DNA of 64,000 nt from positions 124,001-188,000 of the forward strand of contig NZ_JAUSVO010000006.1 of assembly GCF_030814715.1 (NCBI RefSeq), given 5' to 3'. The position numbers and the translations under genes are program-made. Under the pieces are notes generated by a model. That model ran no database searches, was not told the DNA's origin, and saw only the letters and a list, made by a program, of their open reading frames with translations. The number at the start of each line of letters is the position of its first letter. Within the stretch, counting starts at the first letter, position 1. This DNA comes from Kaistia dalseonensis. GTDB taxonomy: Bacteria > Pseudomonadota > Alphaproteobacteria > Rhizobiales > Kaistiaceae. Of this stretch, positions 45,979 to 55,750 are shown in pieces.

Positions 45979-47535
45979 TCAGGCCGCCTTGGCGGCGGAC
46001 CCGAGCGTCATCAGCGCCATGAGTTTTTCCTGCGTCGCGCCCTCGCGCGGCATCTCGCCCGTCACGCGCCCCTCGCGCATGGTGACGATGCGGTCGGCGA
46101 CGGAGAGCACTTCCGGCAGTTCGGAGGAAATCGCGATCACGGCGATGCCGGAGCGCGCCATTTCGAACAGCAGATTGTGCACCTCGACCTTCGCGCCGAC
46201 ATCGATGCCGCGCGTCGGCTCGTCGACGATCAGGACCTTCGGCCGGAGAGCCAGCCAGCGCGCGAGCACGACCTTCTGCTGGTTGCCGCCGGAGAGATTG
46301 CCGACCGCCTGGTCGGCGCTCGCCATGCGGATGTTGAGCAGCTTGCGATATTCCTCGACCATGCCACGCTCCTTGCGCTCATCGACGAAGAGCCCGAAGC
46401 GGTTGATCAGGTCGAGCGCGGCAACCGACATGTTGGTGCGGATCGCCTGGGTCAGGAACAGCGCCTGCAGCTTGCGATCTTCCGGCACGAGGCCGATGCC
46501 GTGGCGGATCGCATCGCGCGGGGTGCGGATCGTGACCGGCTCGCCGTCGACGATCACGCGGCCCGAATCGAAGCCGTCGGCGCCGAAGATCGCGCGGGCC
46601 GTCTCCGTGCGGCCGGCGCCGACGAGGCCGGCAATGCCGAGGATCTCGCCGCGCCGGACATGCAGGGATACATCGCGCAGCTCGGTCGCGTGCGGGTCCT
46701 GCGCGGTGCGCAACCGCGTCAACCCTTCCACCGCGAGCGCCACCGGTCCCGGCTCGCCGGCCTCGCGATGGCCATAGAGCGCATTGACCTCGCGGCCGAC
46801 CATCAGGCGGATGATGCCGTCGATCGTGATCTCGGCCACGCGGCCGGCGCCGACATTGCGGCCGTCGCGCAGCACGGTGTAGCGATCGCAGATATCCATC
46901 ACCTCCTCGAGGCGATGGGTGACGAAGATGATGGATAGTCCCTCGGCGCGCAGCTGGCGCACGATGCGGTAGAGCTTTTCCACTTCGGAAAGGCTGAGCG
47001 CCGAGGTCGGCTCGTCCATGACGATCAGCCGCGAATGCATGGAAAGGGCGCGGGCGATCTCGACCATTTGCTGCTCGGCGACCGAGAGATCGCGCACCAG
47101 CGTCATCGGGCTGCGCTCGAGGCCGATGCGGCGGATCAGGGCATGCGTCTCCGCCGCCATCTTCGACCAGTCGACGAACGGTCCCCGGCCGGGCTCGCGG
47201 CCGATGAACACGTTCTCCGCGATCGACATGTCGGGCGCGAGCGTGAATTCCTGGTAGATGGTGACGATGCCGAGCGCCTGTGCGGCGTGGGGATTGGCGA
47301 GCGTCACATCGCGGCCGTCGAAGGTGATCGTGCCGCTATCGGGCGATTGCGCGCCCGCGAGGATCTTCAGAAGCGTGGACTTGCCCGCGCCGTTCTCGCC
47401 CAGCAAGGCATGGATTTCGCCGGGGGCAACCTCGAGGTCGACGCCGTCGAGCGCCCGGACACCGGGAAAGCTCTTGGCGATGCCGCGCATGGCGAGCAGC
47501 GGCGGGACGGCGTGTTCGGCAGTCATGGACATCAC
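45979..47535 (-). CDS. sugar ABC transporter ATP-binding protein (RbsA type)
   Basis: A 518-residue ATPase with two nucleotide-binding domains, as in RbsA/MglA. The first Walker A is GENGAGKS with LSVAEQQM as its signature motif; the second domain has the expected degenerate GLVGAGRT and the signature LSGGNQQKV followed by a normal Walker B (VLIVDEPTRGIDVG). It energises uptake by the adjacent permease. The start may be any of the first clustered Met codons. Confidence 0.93.
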   Translation of the reverse strand: MMSMTAEHAVPPLLAMRGIAKSFPGVRALDGVDLEVAPGEIHALLGENGAGKSTLLKILAGAQSPDSGTITFDGRDVTLANPHAAQALGIVTIYQEFTLAPDMSIAENVFIGREPGRGPFVDWSKMAAETHALIRRIGLERSPMTLVRDLSVAEQQMVEIARALSMHSRLIVMDEPTSALSLSEVEKLYRIVRQLRAEGLSIIFVTHRLEEVMDICDRYTVLRDGRNVGAGRVAEITIDGIIRLMVGREVNALYGHREAGEPGPVALAVEGLTRLRTAQDPHATELRDVSLHVRRGEILGIAGLVGAGRTETARAIFGADGFDSGRVIVDGEPVTIRTPRDAIRHGIGLVPEDRKLQALFLTQAIRTNMSVAALDLINRFGLFVDERKERGMVEEYRKLLNIRMASADQAVGNLSGGNQQKVVLARWLALRPKVLIVDEPTRGIDVGAKVEVHNLLFEMARSGIAVIAISSELPEVLSVADRIVTMREGRVTGEMPREGATQEKLMALMTLGSAAKAA

Positions 47536-47591
47536 TCTTCAGGCGCAGGGCTGCGCCGCTGACAAATCCGGATCGTGAACAGACAGCATGC

Positions 47592-47623
47592 CGGACGGCG
47601 GGAAGCGCGCTTCTCGCCGTCCG
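47592..47623 (-). terminator. hairpin between the sugar-binding protein and ATPase genes
   Basis: Arms 47592-47605 and 47610-47623 form an almost perfect 14-bp stem (one G-T pair) around CGCG. Located inside the operon, it more likely protects the 3' end of the binding-protein mRNA than ends all transcription, giving more binding protein than membrane components. Confidence 0.6.
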
Positions 47624-47646
47624 AATTGCCGCATCAGCCTTTCGGC

Positions 47647-48606
47647 TTACTTCACTTCGCCGAGACGCTCGGCGATGTTCAGATTGTCCTTGGTGATCGC
47701 GACCGGCGTCAGCAGGGTCACGGCCTCGGCAGGCTTGGTCTTGTCCTTGATGAAGGCCACGAGCGTATCGACGCCCATCGCGCTCTGCTTGCCGGGGAAC
47801 TGCTCGATCGTCGCCGTCAGGCCGCCATCGCGAACCTGGGCCAGCGCTTCCGGCAGGGCGTCGAAGCCGATGATGGCGATGCCCTGCAGATTGCGGGCCT
47901 TCACCGCCTCCATCGCGCCGAGCGCCATGTCGTCATTGGCCGCAACGATGACCTTGGGCGGCTCGGCGAGACCGGCAAGTGCCGCCTCGGTCACGGACAG
48001 GCCCTTGGCGCGATCGAAGCCAGCGGTCTGCTCGAAGACGATCTTGTACTTGTCGGCCGCCTTGTCGAGCACGTTGTGCAGGCCCTTGTTGCGGTCGATC
48101 GCCGGCGAGGCGCCCGACTGGCCCTGCAGGTTCACGATGGTCGCGCCATCGGGATAGAGCTTCATGATCAGTTCGGCCTGAGCCTCGCCGCCCTTGACGT
48201 TGTCGGCGCCGATATGGGCGAGAATGCCCTCAACCTGCGAGACGCGGCGATCGACGGTCACGACCGGAATGCCGGCCTCCACCGCCTGCGCCAGCGCCGG
48301 CGCCATGGCGTCGACTTCGTTCGGGCTGATGACGATGCCCTGCACGCCGCGCGTGATCGCCGCTTCGATATCGGCGGTCTGCTTCGGCGACGATACCTGG
48401 CCGTCGCTCTCGATGACTTCGACGCCCTGCTTCGCCGCTTCGGCCTTGAAGGCGTTCATCATGTGAACGAAGAACGGGAAGGTCAGGCCTGGAACGGAGG
48501 CCAGGATGGTGACCTTTTCCTGCGCGACGGCCGGGGCCGACATCGACGTCGCAGCCGCAAGCGCAATGGCGCCGGCAGCAAGGATGGACCTTGCAGTATT
48601 CAACAT
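47647..48606 (-). CDS. sugar ABC transporter substrate-binding protein (RbsB-like)
   Basis: A 319-residue periplasmic binding protein. A signal peptide (to about residue 28, APAVAQ) is followed by the type I periplasmic fold: FFVHMMNAFKAEAAKQGVE, GIVISPNEVDAMAPAL, VVTVDRRV and AANDDMALGAMEA. The ligand is not readable; ribose-type sugars or sugar alcohols are typical. It heads the three-gene importer operon. GGGAGAG precedes the ATG at 48606. Confidence 0.92.
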   Translation of the reverse strand: MLNTARSILAAGAIALAAATSMSAPAVAQEKVTILASVPGLTFPFFVHMMNAFKAEAAKQGVEVIESDGQVSSPKQTADIEAAITRGVQGIVISPNEVDAMAPALAQAVEAGIPVVTVDRRVSQVEGILAHIGADNVKGGEAQAELIMKLYPDGATIVNLQGQSGASPAIDRNKGLHNVLDKAADKYKIVFEQTAGFDRAKGLSVTEAALAGLAEPPKVIVAANDDMALGAMEAVKARNLQGIAIIGFDALPEALAQVRDGGLTATIEQFPGKQSAMGVDTLVAFIKDKTKPAEAVTLLTPVAITKDNLNIAERLGEVK

Positions 48607-48729
48607 TGGCGTTCTCTCCCTCATGCCCTCTTTAACGGGGCTAAAAGGGAGCATGACGCAGGACGCCGTCGCGTTCAATTGGAATTCAATCGATTTGGGT
48701 GAATCCTGGAACCGGCGGCGAGGCGGCCG

Positions 48730-49473
48730 TCAGTCCGCGCTGGCGGGCCCGCCCTTCGCGGTGCCGCCCCGCTGCAACCGCACGGCGACCGCCCAGCAGA
48801 TCATCGCCCAGGCCGCGCCGACGCACCAGCCGGCCAGCACGTCGGTCGGGAAATGTACGCCGAGGAACACCCGGCTGATCCCGATCAGGACGGTCATGAA
48901 CACGGCGAGGCCGATGAAATAGACCTTGAGCACGCGCCGCCGTTCCGAGCGCGCCAGCAGCGCCCCCAGCGTCAGATAGGTCACGGCCGAGAGCATGGCG
49001 TGGCCACTTGGAAAGCTCAGCGTCTGCACATTGACGAGATGGGGCACGATATCGGGCCGGGGCCGCTCGAACCCGATCTTGAGCAGCGAACTCAGGATCG
49101 TGCCGCCGACGACCGCGATCGCCACGAGCCCGGCCGCGCCGCGGTGCCCGGCGACGACGAGATAGATCAGCACCGCCAGCGTCACGATGGTCAGCACGGT
49201 CGTGCCGCCGAGGCTGGTGATGTCGAGCATGGCCAGTTCGAGCCATGCGGGCCCGATGGTCTGCGTCAGATTGCCGGGAACGCGGAAGGCGAGCAGGATC
49301 GCGGCGTCGAAATGGCCGGTCTCCCCTTCCGCGATCTCGCCGGCGATCTGGATGAACGCGAACAGCGCGCCCGAGGCGAGGCAAAGCAGCGCCAGCGGAT
49401 AGAATTCCGTGCGGATGAACGCGGGAAGGCGTGTGCGCACGCCGTCCCAGTAATGTGTCGTCCGCCGGAGCAT
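48730..49473 (-). CDS. PAP2-family membrane phosphatase
   Basis: A 247-residue integral membrane phosphatase. The three catalytic blocks are KIGFERPRP (about residues 140-148), PSGHA and SRVFLGVHFPTD. PAP2 enzymes act on undecaprenyl pyrophosphate, phosphatidic acid or similar lipids at the periplasmic face. It lies 35 bases downstream of the deacetylase-glycosyltransferase fusion gene on the same strand, which suggests a role in glycan-lipid recycling. Confidence 0.88.
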   Translation of the reverse strand: MLRRTTHYWDGVRTRLPAFIRTEFYPLALLCLASGALFAFIQIAGEIAEGETGHFDAAILLAFRVPGNLTQTIGPAWLELAMLDITSLGGTTVLTIVTLAVLIYLVVAGHRGAAGLVAIAVVGGTILSSLLKIGFERPRPDIVPHLVNVQTLSFPSGHAMLSAVTYLTLGALLARSERRRVLKVYFIGLAVFMTVLIGISRVFLGVHFPTDVLAGWCVGAAWAMICWAVAVRLQRGGTAKGGPASAD

Positions 49474-49507
49474 TGTCGCGCCTCGCCCTTGACCTAGCGC
49501 GGCGCCC

Positions 49508-52500
49508 CTATGGCTGTGCCGCGACCGTGACGGTCGCCTTGCGCTCCAGCTTGCCCCAACCGACAAACGGGCCACGCACGGCGTTGATGACCGATTTCAC
49601 GACGACATAATACATCAGCTGCCGATAGCCAAAGCGCTGCAGCACCAGCCACCACAACAACCGCCAGCGCTCCGTGCGCTCCAGCGCCATGGCCAGCACG
49701 CAGGCGCTGATATCGACCAGCATGAACAGCGCGAAGAACATGCCCGTCAGCATCAGATTGGTCGGGTCGAACTGGTCGCCGTGCTGGAGATAGTCGATGA
49801 AGGTGCGCACGATCTGCCAGAAGAACATCAGATCGACCAGCGGCGAGAACAGCGACAGCGCGATCTGGAACAGCCAGACCTGCGGCAGCGCGACCATGCC
49901 GAGCACGCCATAGCGCGGGCGGAAGGTGACGCGGCGATGCTTCCAGAGGCATTGCAGCGTGCCATAGGCCCAGCGGAAGCGCTGCTTGGCGAGACCGCGC
50001 AGCGTATCCGGCGCCTCGGTCCAGGCGATCGCCTCGCTCTCGAACATCACCTTGTAGCCGGCCGCCTGCACGCCGATCGTGAGGTCCTGGTCCTCGGCGA
50101 GCGTATCGGTCGGGAAGCCGCCCAGCCGGTCGAGCGCGGCGCGGCGCCAGGCACCGACGGCACCGGGCACCACCGTGATGCAGCCGAGCGCGGCGAGCGC
50201 GCGGCGTTCCAGGTTCTGCGCGACGATATATTCGAGCGCCTGCAGATAGGTGACCGTGTTGATGCGGTTGCCCACCTTGGCATTGCCCGCCACGGCGCCC
50301 ATTTGCGGATCGGCGAACCAGCGCACCAGCTTCGGGATCGTATCGGGCTGGAACTGCGTATCCGCATCGAGCGCCACGACGATGGCGCCCCTGGCGCGCG
50401 CCAGCCCGTGATTGAGCGCCGCCGCCTTGCCGCCATTGGCAATGGTGAGCAGCGTCACGCGGGGCTCGTCCTTGTAGGCCTCGCGCACCACGGCCGACGT
50501 CGCATCGGTCGAGCCGTCATCAATGACGATGATCTCGATATTGCGATAATCATTGGTGAGCAGGCGGCCGATCGAGGCGCGGATCACCGGCTCCTCATTA
50601 TGGGCCGGGATCAGCACCGAGACGAGCTCGGGCTCGGACGGGAGCACGGGCACGATACGGCGCTTCTCGCGCCGGCGGTTGATCAGCGCGAGGCTGCAGA
50701 GCATCACCAGCCGCGCGACGCCGAGCCAGATCGCCGCCATGAACATAAAGTTCAGCGCCTTGCCGATCCAGGCGAGCGCCATGAAGACCGGCCCATCGAC
50801 CATCTTGGCGATCGAGCCGGCCGGCACGGGCGGCATGGCCTGGTCGCGCGTCAATCCGGCGAGTTCGGAGACGGTCACGAACTGGTAGCCCTCGGCGCGC
50901 AGCGTCTCGATGATCCGCGGCAGGGCGAGCACGGTCTGCTCGCGGTCGCCGCCGGCATCGTGCAGCAGCACGATATTGCCATGCATGTCGGGGTCCTTGC
51001 TGTTGACCCCGTCGACGACGCGCTGGACGATCGTGTCGGCCGGCGGCTTCTGCCAGTCATCCGGGTCGACATGCAGGCCGACGGCCGTGTAGCCCATGGA
51101 TTGCGCCAACTCGACCGGGCCGATTTCATCGCGCGTGGTCGGTTCAGCATCGCCGAAATAAGGCGGGCGGATCAGCCGCATCGACCGGCCGGTCAAGGCC
51201 TCGAACAGGCGCTGCGTCGCGTTGATCTCGAGCCGCGCGACGCTCGCCGGCAACTGGGCCATGTTGGGATGCGTATAGGTGTGATTGCCGACATCATGGC
51301 CCTCATCGACCATGCGGCGCACGAGATCGGGCGAGCTCGACGCGTTGCCGCCGATGATGAAGAACGTCGCGGGAACGTTGTTGGCCTTCAGGATGTCGAG
51401 GATCTGCGGCGTCCAGACCGGATCGGGCCCGTCATCGAAGGTGAGCGCGATCTTGCCGGGCATGTCGCCGAGCCGCTGGATCACATAGGGCGTCGGCGTC
51501 GAGAGATAGGTCTGGTCGTCGATATCGCCCGTGTCGGGATCGATCTCGATCGAGCGTGCGCCCTCGGTCGGGCTCTTGGCGATGCGCAGGATTTCGCCCT
51601 TGCCCTCGATGTCGATGTCCTGGCCGACGGAGATCGTCTTGAGCCCTTCCGGCGCCGGCGCGCCGTAGGGCCGGCCCATCACCGACCAGATCGACGGGTC
51701 TTCCGAGCCGAGACGCCAGAGCGCATAGCCGGCCGGCTTGTAGTCGTCGGCGGCGTGGATCTGGTTGAAGGCGGTGACGCCGTCGAGGAACCAGACATTG
51801 TGGGTCTTGCCGTCATCCTCGACATAGGAGAAATGCGGGTTTTCGGTATCGGGGTCGAAATCGATCGACGCTTCGGAATCCTGCGCCGCGAGCACCGCCT
51901 CCTGGAAGGTCAGGTCCTCGGCCATTTTGCCCTTGGTCCAGTCATAGCCGTAATTGCCGATCGCCACGATGGTGTGGTTCGAATCGAGCGTGGCCATGCG
52001 CTTGTCGAGCGTCTGCTCGAACCAGCTCTGCCCGGCGATGCTGCCGGGCGCCCCCTCCTCCCAATGCTCGTCATAGGCCATCAGGATCAGGTAATCGACG
52101 ATCGACGCATAGGCGTCATAGTCCCAGTCGGCGTCGTCGAACGGCACGGCAAGCGCGATCGCCCAGCCATGCGGCTTGAAGGCGGCGGCGAGCTCGCGCA
52201 GGAAGGTCTTCAGATCGGCCTGGGCGGCATGCGGCACGGTCTCGAAATCGACCGTGAGGCCCTGCAGCTTGTTTGCGGCGATGAAGCCGACGAGCCCGTC
52301 GATCCGCGCGGCGCGCATCGCAGGATCGGCCAGCATGCGGGCGAGCCCGGCGCCGTCCCATTTGCCATCGGCGGCGTTCTGGATCATCGGCAGGATCGGC
52401 GTGCCGGGTTTTTCGGTGTTGATGAGCGTCAGCGCCTTGTCGTCGAGCGACGTCGTCATCGCCATGTCCGGGCCCTGCAGGTTGAGCCAGCCGGGAATGA

Positions 52501-52918
52501 CCCAGTCGAGATGCGGCAGCGCCTGCTTCAGCGAGGGATAGCTGTTGTCGTCCCAGTTCACATAGAAGCCGATCGACAGCGCGCGCCCGTCCGGCGCGGT
52601 CAGGGGCGCCGCGCGGCCGTCACTGGTCGTTGTATTGGTCGCCTTGTGCTGCGCTCGCGCCAGCGCGCGTTCCTTGCTGTGCAGGTCGTCGGCAAGCTTG
52701 TCGGCGGAGGCCTGCAGCGCGTTCGCCGGCTGGCCGGGCAAGGCATGAAGGCCGGATCGCGCCGGCGCGATGATGTTCGCTCCGGGATGGAAGATCACCA
52801 GCGTGGTGACCAGCGCGGCGCCGGCCAGCGTGCTCGCCACGGCGCCGGCCCAGCCGAGCCACGACAAATGCGTGGCGCGCCGACCCGTCGGGTCGAAGAA
52901 AACAGGTGTATCGCTCAT
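49508..52918 (-). CDS. trifunctional GH18-like / polysaccharide deacetylase / GT2 glycosyltransferase
   Basis: A 1136-residue membrane protein. After one N-terminal helix (about 20-40) comes a GH18-like chitinase/SpoVR-YaaH-type barrel (about 110-420, with the acid-base residue in LTVDFE near 223), a NodB-type deacetylase (about 485-690: LTFDDGPDP, NHTYTHP, RPPYFG), a transmembrane pair, and a processive GT2 synthase (about 765-1000: IPAHNEE, VIDDGSTDA, DADTQF, AEDQDLT, QRFRW) with terminal helices. The arrangement implies synthesis, deacetylation and cleavage of a beta-linked amino-sugar polymer, as with PgaC/PgaB or chitooligosaccharides. The product is not known. Confidence 0.87.
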   Translation of the reverse strand: MSDTPVFFDPTGRRATHLSWLGWAGAVASTLAGAALVTTLVIFHPGANIIAPARSGLHALPGQPANALQASADKLADDLHSKERALARAQHKATNTTTSDGRAAPLTAPDGRALSIGFYVNWDDNSYPSLKQALPHLDWVIPGWLNLQGPDMAMTTSLDDKALTLINTEKPGTPILPMIQNAADGKWDGAGLARMLADPAMRAARIDGLVGFIAANKLQGLTVDFETVPHAAQADLKTFLRELAAAFKPHGWAIALAVPFDDADWDYDAYASIVDYLILMAYDEHWEEGAPGSIAGQSWFEQTLDKRMATLDSNHTIVAIGNYGYDWTKGKMAEDLTFQEAVLAAQDSEASIDFDPDTENPHFSYVEDDGKTHNVWFLDGVTAFNQIHAADDYKPAGYALWRLGSEDPSIWSVMGRPYGAPAPEGLKTISVGQDIDIEGKGEILRIAKSPTEGARSIEIDPDTGDIDDQTYLSTPTPYVIQRLGDMPGKIALTFDDGPDPVWTPQILDILKANNVPATFFIIGGNASSSPDLVRRMVDEGHDVGNHTYTHPNMAQLPASVARLEINATQRLFEALTGRSMRLIRPPYFGDAEPTTRDEIGPVELAQSMGYTAVGLHVDPDDWQKPPADTIVQRVVDGVNSKDPDMHGNIVLLHDAGGDREQTVLALPRIIETLRAEGYQFVTVSELAGLTRDQAMPPVPAGSIAKMVDGPVFMALAWIGKALNFMFMAAIWLGVARLVMLCSLALINRRREKRRIVPVLPSEPELVSVLIPAHNEEPVIRASIGRLLTNDYRNIEIIVIDDGSTDATSAVVREAYKDEPRVTLLTIANGGKAAALNHGLARARGAIVVALDADTQFQPDTIPKLVRWFADPQMGAVAGNAKVGNRINTVTYLQALEYIVAQNLERRALAALGCITVVPGAVGAWRRAALDRLGGFPTDTLAEDQDLTIGVQAAGYKVMFESEAIAWTEAPDTLRGLAKQRFRWAYGTLQCLWKHRRVTFRPRYGVLGMVALPQVWLFQIALSLFSPLVDLMFFWQIVRTFIDYLQHGDQFDPTNLMLTGMFFALFMLVDISACVLAMALERTERWRLLWWLVLQRFGYRQLMYYVVVKSVINAVRGPFVGWGKLERKATVTVAAQP

Positions 52919-53155
52919 GATCTCGCCCAAAGCCCCCGCGACAAGGTCGCGACTGCATCCGCCGATCTCAGCCCACCGGGCGAGTCTCGGGATCGCCATC
53001 ATGGATGACAGTCAATCCAAGGCGGATTTGCGGCCAAGAAGATGACAAACACGCAACGTTTGGGGGATGGAATGGCGGGCGCGATATAGCCACGAGCCAA
53101 GTCAGTTTGGTGGCCGAAGCCGCATCAAACCGACAGAATTCTCAAGGGAGGAATT

Positions 53156-53231
53156 TGGTGGGTGCACTAGGGATCGAACCTAGGACAAGCTGATTAAGAG
53201 TCAGCTGCTCTACCAACTGAGCTATGCACCC
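53156..53231 (-). tRNA. tRNA-Lys (anticodon CTT)
   Basis: A 76-base cloverleaf on the minus strand: 7-bp acceptor stem GGGTGCA/TGCACCC, the D arm GCTCAGTTGGTAGAGC, anticodon stem GCTGA/TCAGC with loop CTCTTAA (anticodon CTT), the T arm with GTTCGATCC, discriminator A and encoded CCA at 53156-53158. Confidence 0.96.
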
Positions 53232-53442
53232 GCCGCGCAGCGGCGCGTTGGCCGTGCGGAACGAGGGGGTGTGTAGCAAAGGCCGCCGGGCATGTCCAGC
53301 ACGTTTCAGCAGCCTGTGGATATCTCTGAATCCGAGGCGGCGCCTCAGGCCGCATCCGTCATCCCCACGTCATCTGGCGCCGTTCTATTCGCCCTGCCAT
53401 CAGCAATGCGAACGACAAACACGCTCAAGGACCAGGGAACCC

Positions 53443-55653
53443 ATGTTCAAGCCGATCTTGCGCAGCGCGCTTGCCGCGTCTCTTCTCGCCGGAACCGCCC
53501 TTGCCTCTCAGGCAGCCGAGAACTTCAACCGCATCTCGACTTTCCACGTGGTCGATAACCTGCCCGCCGGGGCCGATGCATCGAAGAAGACGGTCGCGGA
53601 AATCATCACCGCCACGCCCGACGGCAAAACGCTCGTCTATACGGACAGCCCCGGCGAGCGAATCGGACTGATCGACATCACCGATCCGAAGGCGCCAAAG
53701 GCGGCCGGAACGGTGGCGCTGGGCGGCGAGCCGACCTCGACCGTCGTGATCGGCGGCTATGCGCTGGTCGGCGTTGTCACCTCGAAGTCGAAATCCGAGC
53801 CCTCGGGCCATCTCTCCATCGTCGACCTCGCCACCAAGACGGTGAAGGCCACCTGCGATCTCGCCGGCCAGCCCGATTCGCTGGCGAAGAGCCCGGACGG
53901 CAAGTTCCTCGCCATCGCGATCGAAAACGAGCGCGACGAGGAGATCAATGATGGCGCGATCCCGCAGCTTCCCGGCGGCAATCTGACGAGCTTCGCCGTC
54001 GCGGCCGACGGCACGGTCGATTGCGCCAGCAAGAATGTCATCGACGTCTCCGGCCTCGCCGCGATCGCGCCGGAAGACCCGGAGCCGGAATTCGTCGACA
54101 TCAACGACCAGAACCAGGTCGTGCTGACGCTGCAGGAAAATAACGAGATCGTCATCGCCGATCTGGCGACCGGCAAGGTGGTGAAGCACTTCTCCGCCGG
54201 CACGGTCGATCTCGCCGGCATCGACACCAAGAAGGACGGCGTCATCGACCTCTCCGGCAAGATGGAGGGCGTCGCCCGCGAGCCGGACGGCGTGCAGTGG
54301 ATCGATTCGAACCGCTTCTTCACCGCCAATGAGGGCGACTGGAAGGGCGGCAGCCGCGGCTTCACCATCTTCACGAGGGATGGTGCGGTCGACTATGACA
54401 GCGGCACGGCGTTCGAATACGAAACCATTCGCCTCGGCCACTATCCGGAAAAGCGCAACAAGAAGGGCAACGAGCCGGAAGGCGCCGAGGTCGCGACCTT
54501 CGGCGCGGACAAGCTCATCTTCGTCGGCTCCGAGCGCGCCTCGCTGATCGGCGTCTACAAGGACGAGGGCGCCGGAAAGGCCCCGACCTTCCTGCAGGCG
54601 CTGCCGGGCGGCATCGGGCCGGAAGGGCTGCTGGCCATTCCCGCGCGCAACCTCTTCGTCACCGCGTCTGAAAACGACCTGCGCGAGGACGGGCTGATCG
54701 GCTCCGTCGTCACGATCTATGAGCGCTCCGACGCGCCGGCCGCCTATCCGACGATCGTCTCGGCCGACAAGGACGGCAAGCCGATCGGCTGGGCGGCGCT
54801 TTCGGGCACTGTCGGCGACGCAAAGGAAGCCGGCAAGCTCTACGCCGTCATCGACAGCGCGCAATCGATCGGCCGCATCCTGACCATCGACGCCAATCAG
54901 ACGCCCGCGCTCATCACCGACGCGCTGACGGTCACCAAGGATGGCAAGCCGGCGGAAAACCTCGATCTCGAGGGCATTGCGCTGGCAAGCGATGGCGGCT
55001 TCTGGCTCGCCTCGGAAGGCAATCCCGAGCGCGAGAAGAACAAGACGCAATCGACGCTGGTCCGCGTCGACGCCAAGGGCGCGATCCTCGAGGAGATCGC
55101 CCTCCCCGAGACGCTCGCCGCGCAGGCGACCCGCTTCGGCTTCGAGGGTGTCACGGTGACCGGCTCGGGCGCCGACGAGACGGTCTGGCTCGCCGTGCAG
55201 CGCGAATGGAAGGACGATCCGAAGGGCTTCACCAAGCTCCTCGCCTATAAGCCCGCTTCGAAGGAATGGGCGGCCGTGCTCTATCCGCTCGACAAGGCGG
55301 AAAAGGGCTGGGTCGGCCTTTCCGAGATCACGGCGGTTCCCGGCGGCCTCGTCGTGATCGAGCGCGACAACCAGGTCGGTCGCGACGCGGCCATCAAGAA
55401 GCTGACCTTCGTCTCGCTCGACGGCGTGAAGCCCGCCCCGCTCGGCGGCGAACTGCCCAAGGTCGAGAAGAAGGACCTGGCCGACCTGCTGCCGGCGCTC
55501 GCCGCGCCGCATGGCTATGTGCTGGACAAGGTGGAGAGCTTCGCGATCGACGCGGCCGGCAATGCCTTCGTGATCACGGACAATGACGGCGTCGACGGCC
55601 ATTCCGGCGAGACGCAGTTCATCCGTCTGGGCAAGGTCGCTTTGCCGATGTGA
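53443..55653 (+). CDS. exported esterase-like / phytase-like beta-propeller protein
   Basis: A 736-residue exported protein. The signal peptide (MFKPILRSALAASLLAGTALA) is followed by repeated beta-propeller strands with YVTD-like and IVIADLATG motifs, and a C-terminal part matching the phytase-like/esterase-like domain (NLDLEGIALASDGGFWLASEG, EGVTVTGSGADETVWLAVQRE, ITDNDGVDGHSGET). Relatives include alkaline phosphatase-associated and phytase-like proteins; the substrate is unknown. AGGGAAC precedes the ATG at 53443. The upstream in-frame extension runs over the tRNA and is rejected. Confidence 0.8.
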   Translation: MFKPILRSALAASLLAGTALASQAAENFNRISTFHVVDNLPAGADASKKTVAEIITATPDGKTLVYTDSPGERIGLIDITDPKAPKAAGTVALGGEPTSTVVIGGYALVGVVTSKSKSEPSGHLSIVDLATKTVKATCDLAGQPDSLAKSPDGKFLAIAIENERDEEINDGAIPQLPGGNLTSFAVAADGTVDCASKNVIDVSGLAAIAPEDPEPEFVDINDQNQVVLTLQENNEIVIADLATGKVVKHFSAGTVDLAGIDTKKDGVIDLSGKMEGVAREPDGVQWIDSNRFFTANEGDWKGGSRGFTIFTRDGAVDYDSGTAFEYETIRLGHYPEKRNKKGNEPEGAEVATFGADKLIFVGSERASLIGVYKDEGAGKAPTFLQALPGGIGPEGLLAIPARNLFVTASENDLREDGLIGSVVTIYERSDAPAAYPTIVSADKDGKPIGWAALSGTVGDAKEAGKLYAVIDSAQSIGRILTIDANQTPALITDALTVTKDGKPAENLDLEGIALASDGGFWLASEGNPEREKNKTQSTLVRVDAKGAILEEIALPETLAAQATRFGFEGVTVTGSGADETVWLAVQREWKDDPKGFTKLLAYKPASKEWAAVLYPLDKAEKGWVGLSEITAVPGGLVVIERDNQVGRDAAIKKLTFVSLDGVKPAPLGGELPKVEKKDLADLLPALAAPHGYVLDKVESFAIDAAGNAFVITDNDGVDGHSGETQFIRLGKVALPM

Positions 55654-55750
55654 GGCGCTCACGCGCGAACCCGCCCCATAGGGGCGAGTTCAAGAAAGAA
55701 AGAGCACCTCGGCTCGAGAGACTCGGTCTCGAAGCCCGCACCGCCCGAAT

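Noticed and set aside
49781-53008. A 1075-residue frame antisense to the GH18-deacetylase-GT2 gene (and similar shadows at 11115-13343 and 53425-55662)
   Set aside because: The opposite strand carries clear family motifs throughout; the antisense products are Arg/His/Asp-rich shadows.
53005-53193. A short frame ending in GIEPRTS across the tRNA
   Set aside because: Its end is translated from the tRNA-Lys gene; this is a classic false open frame.
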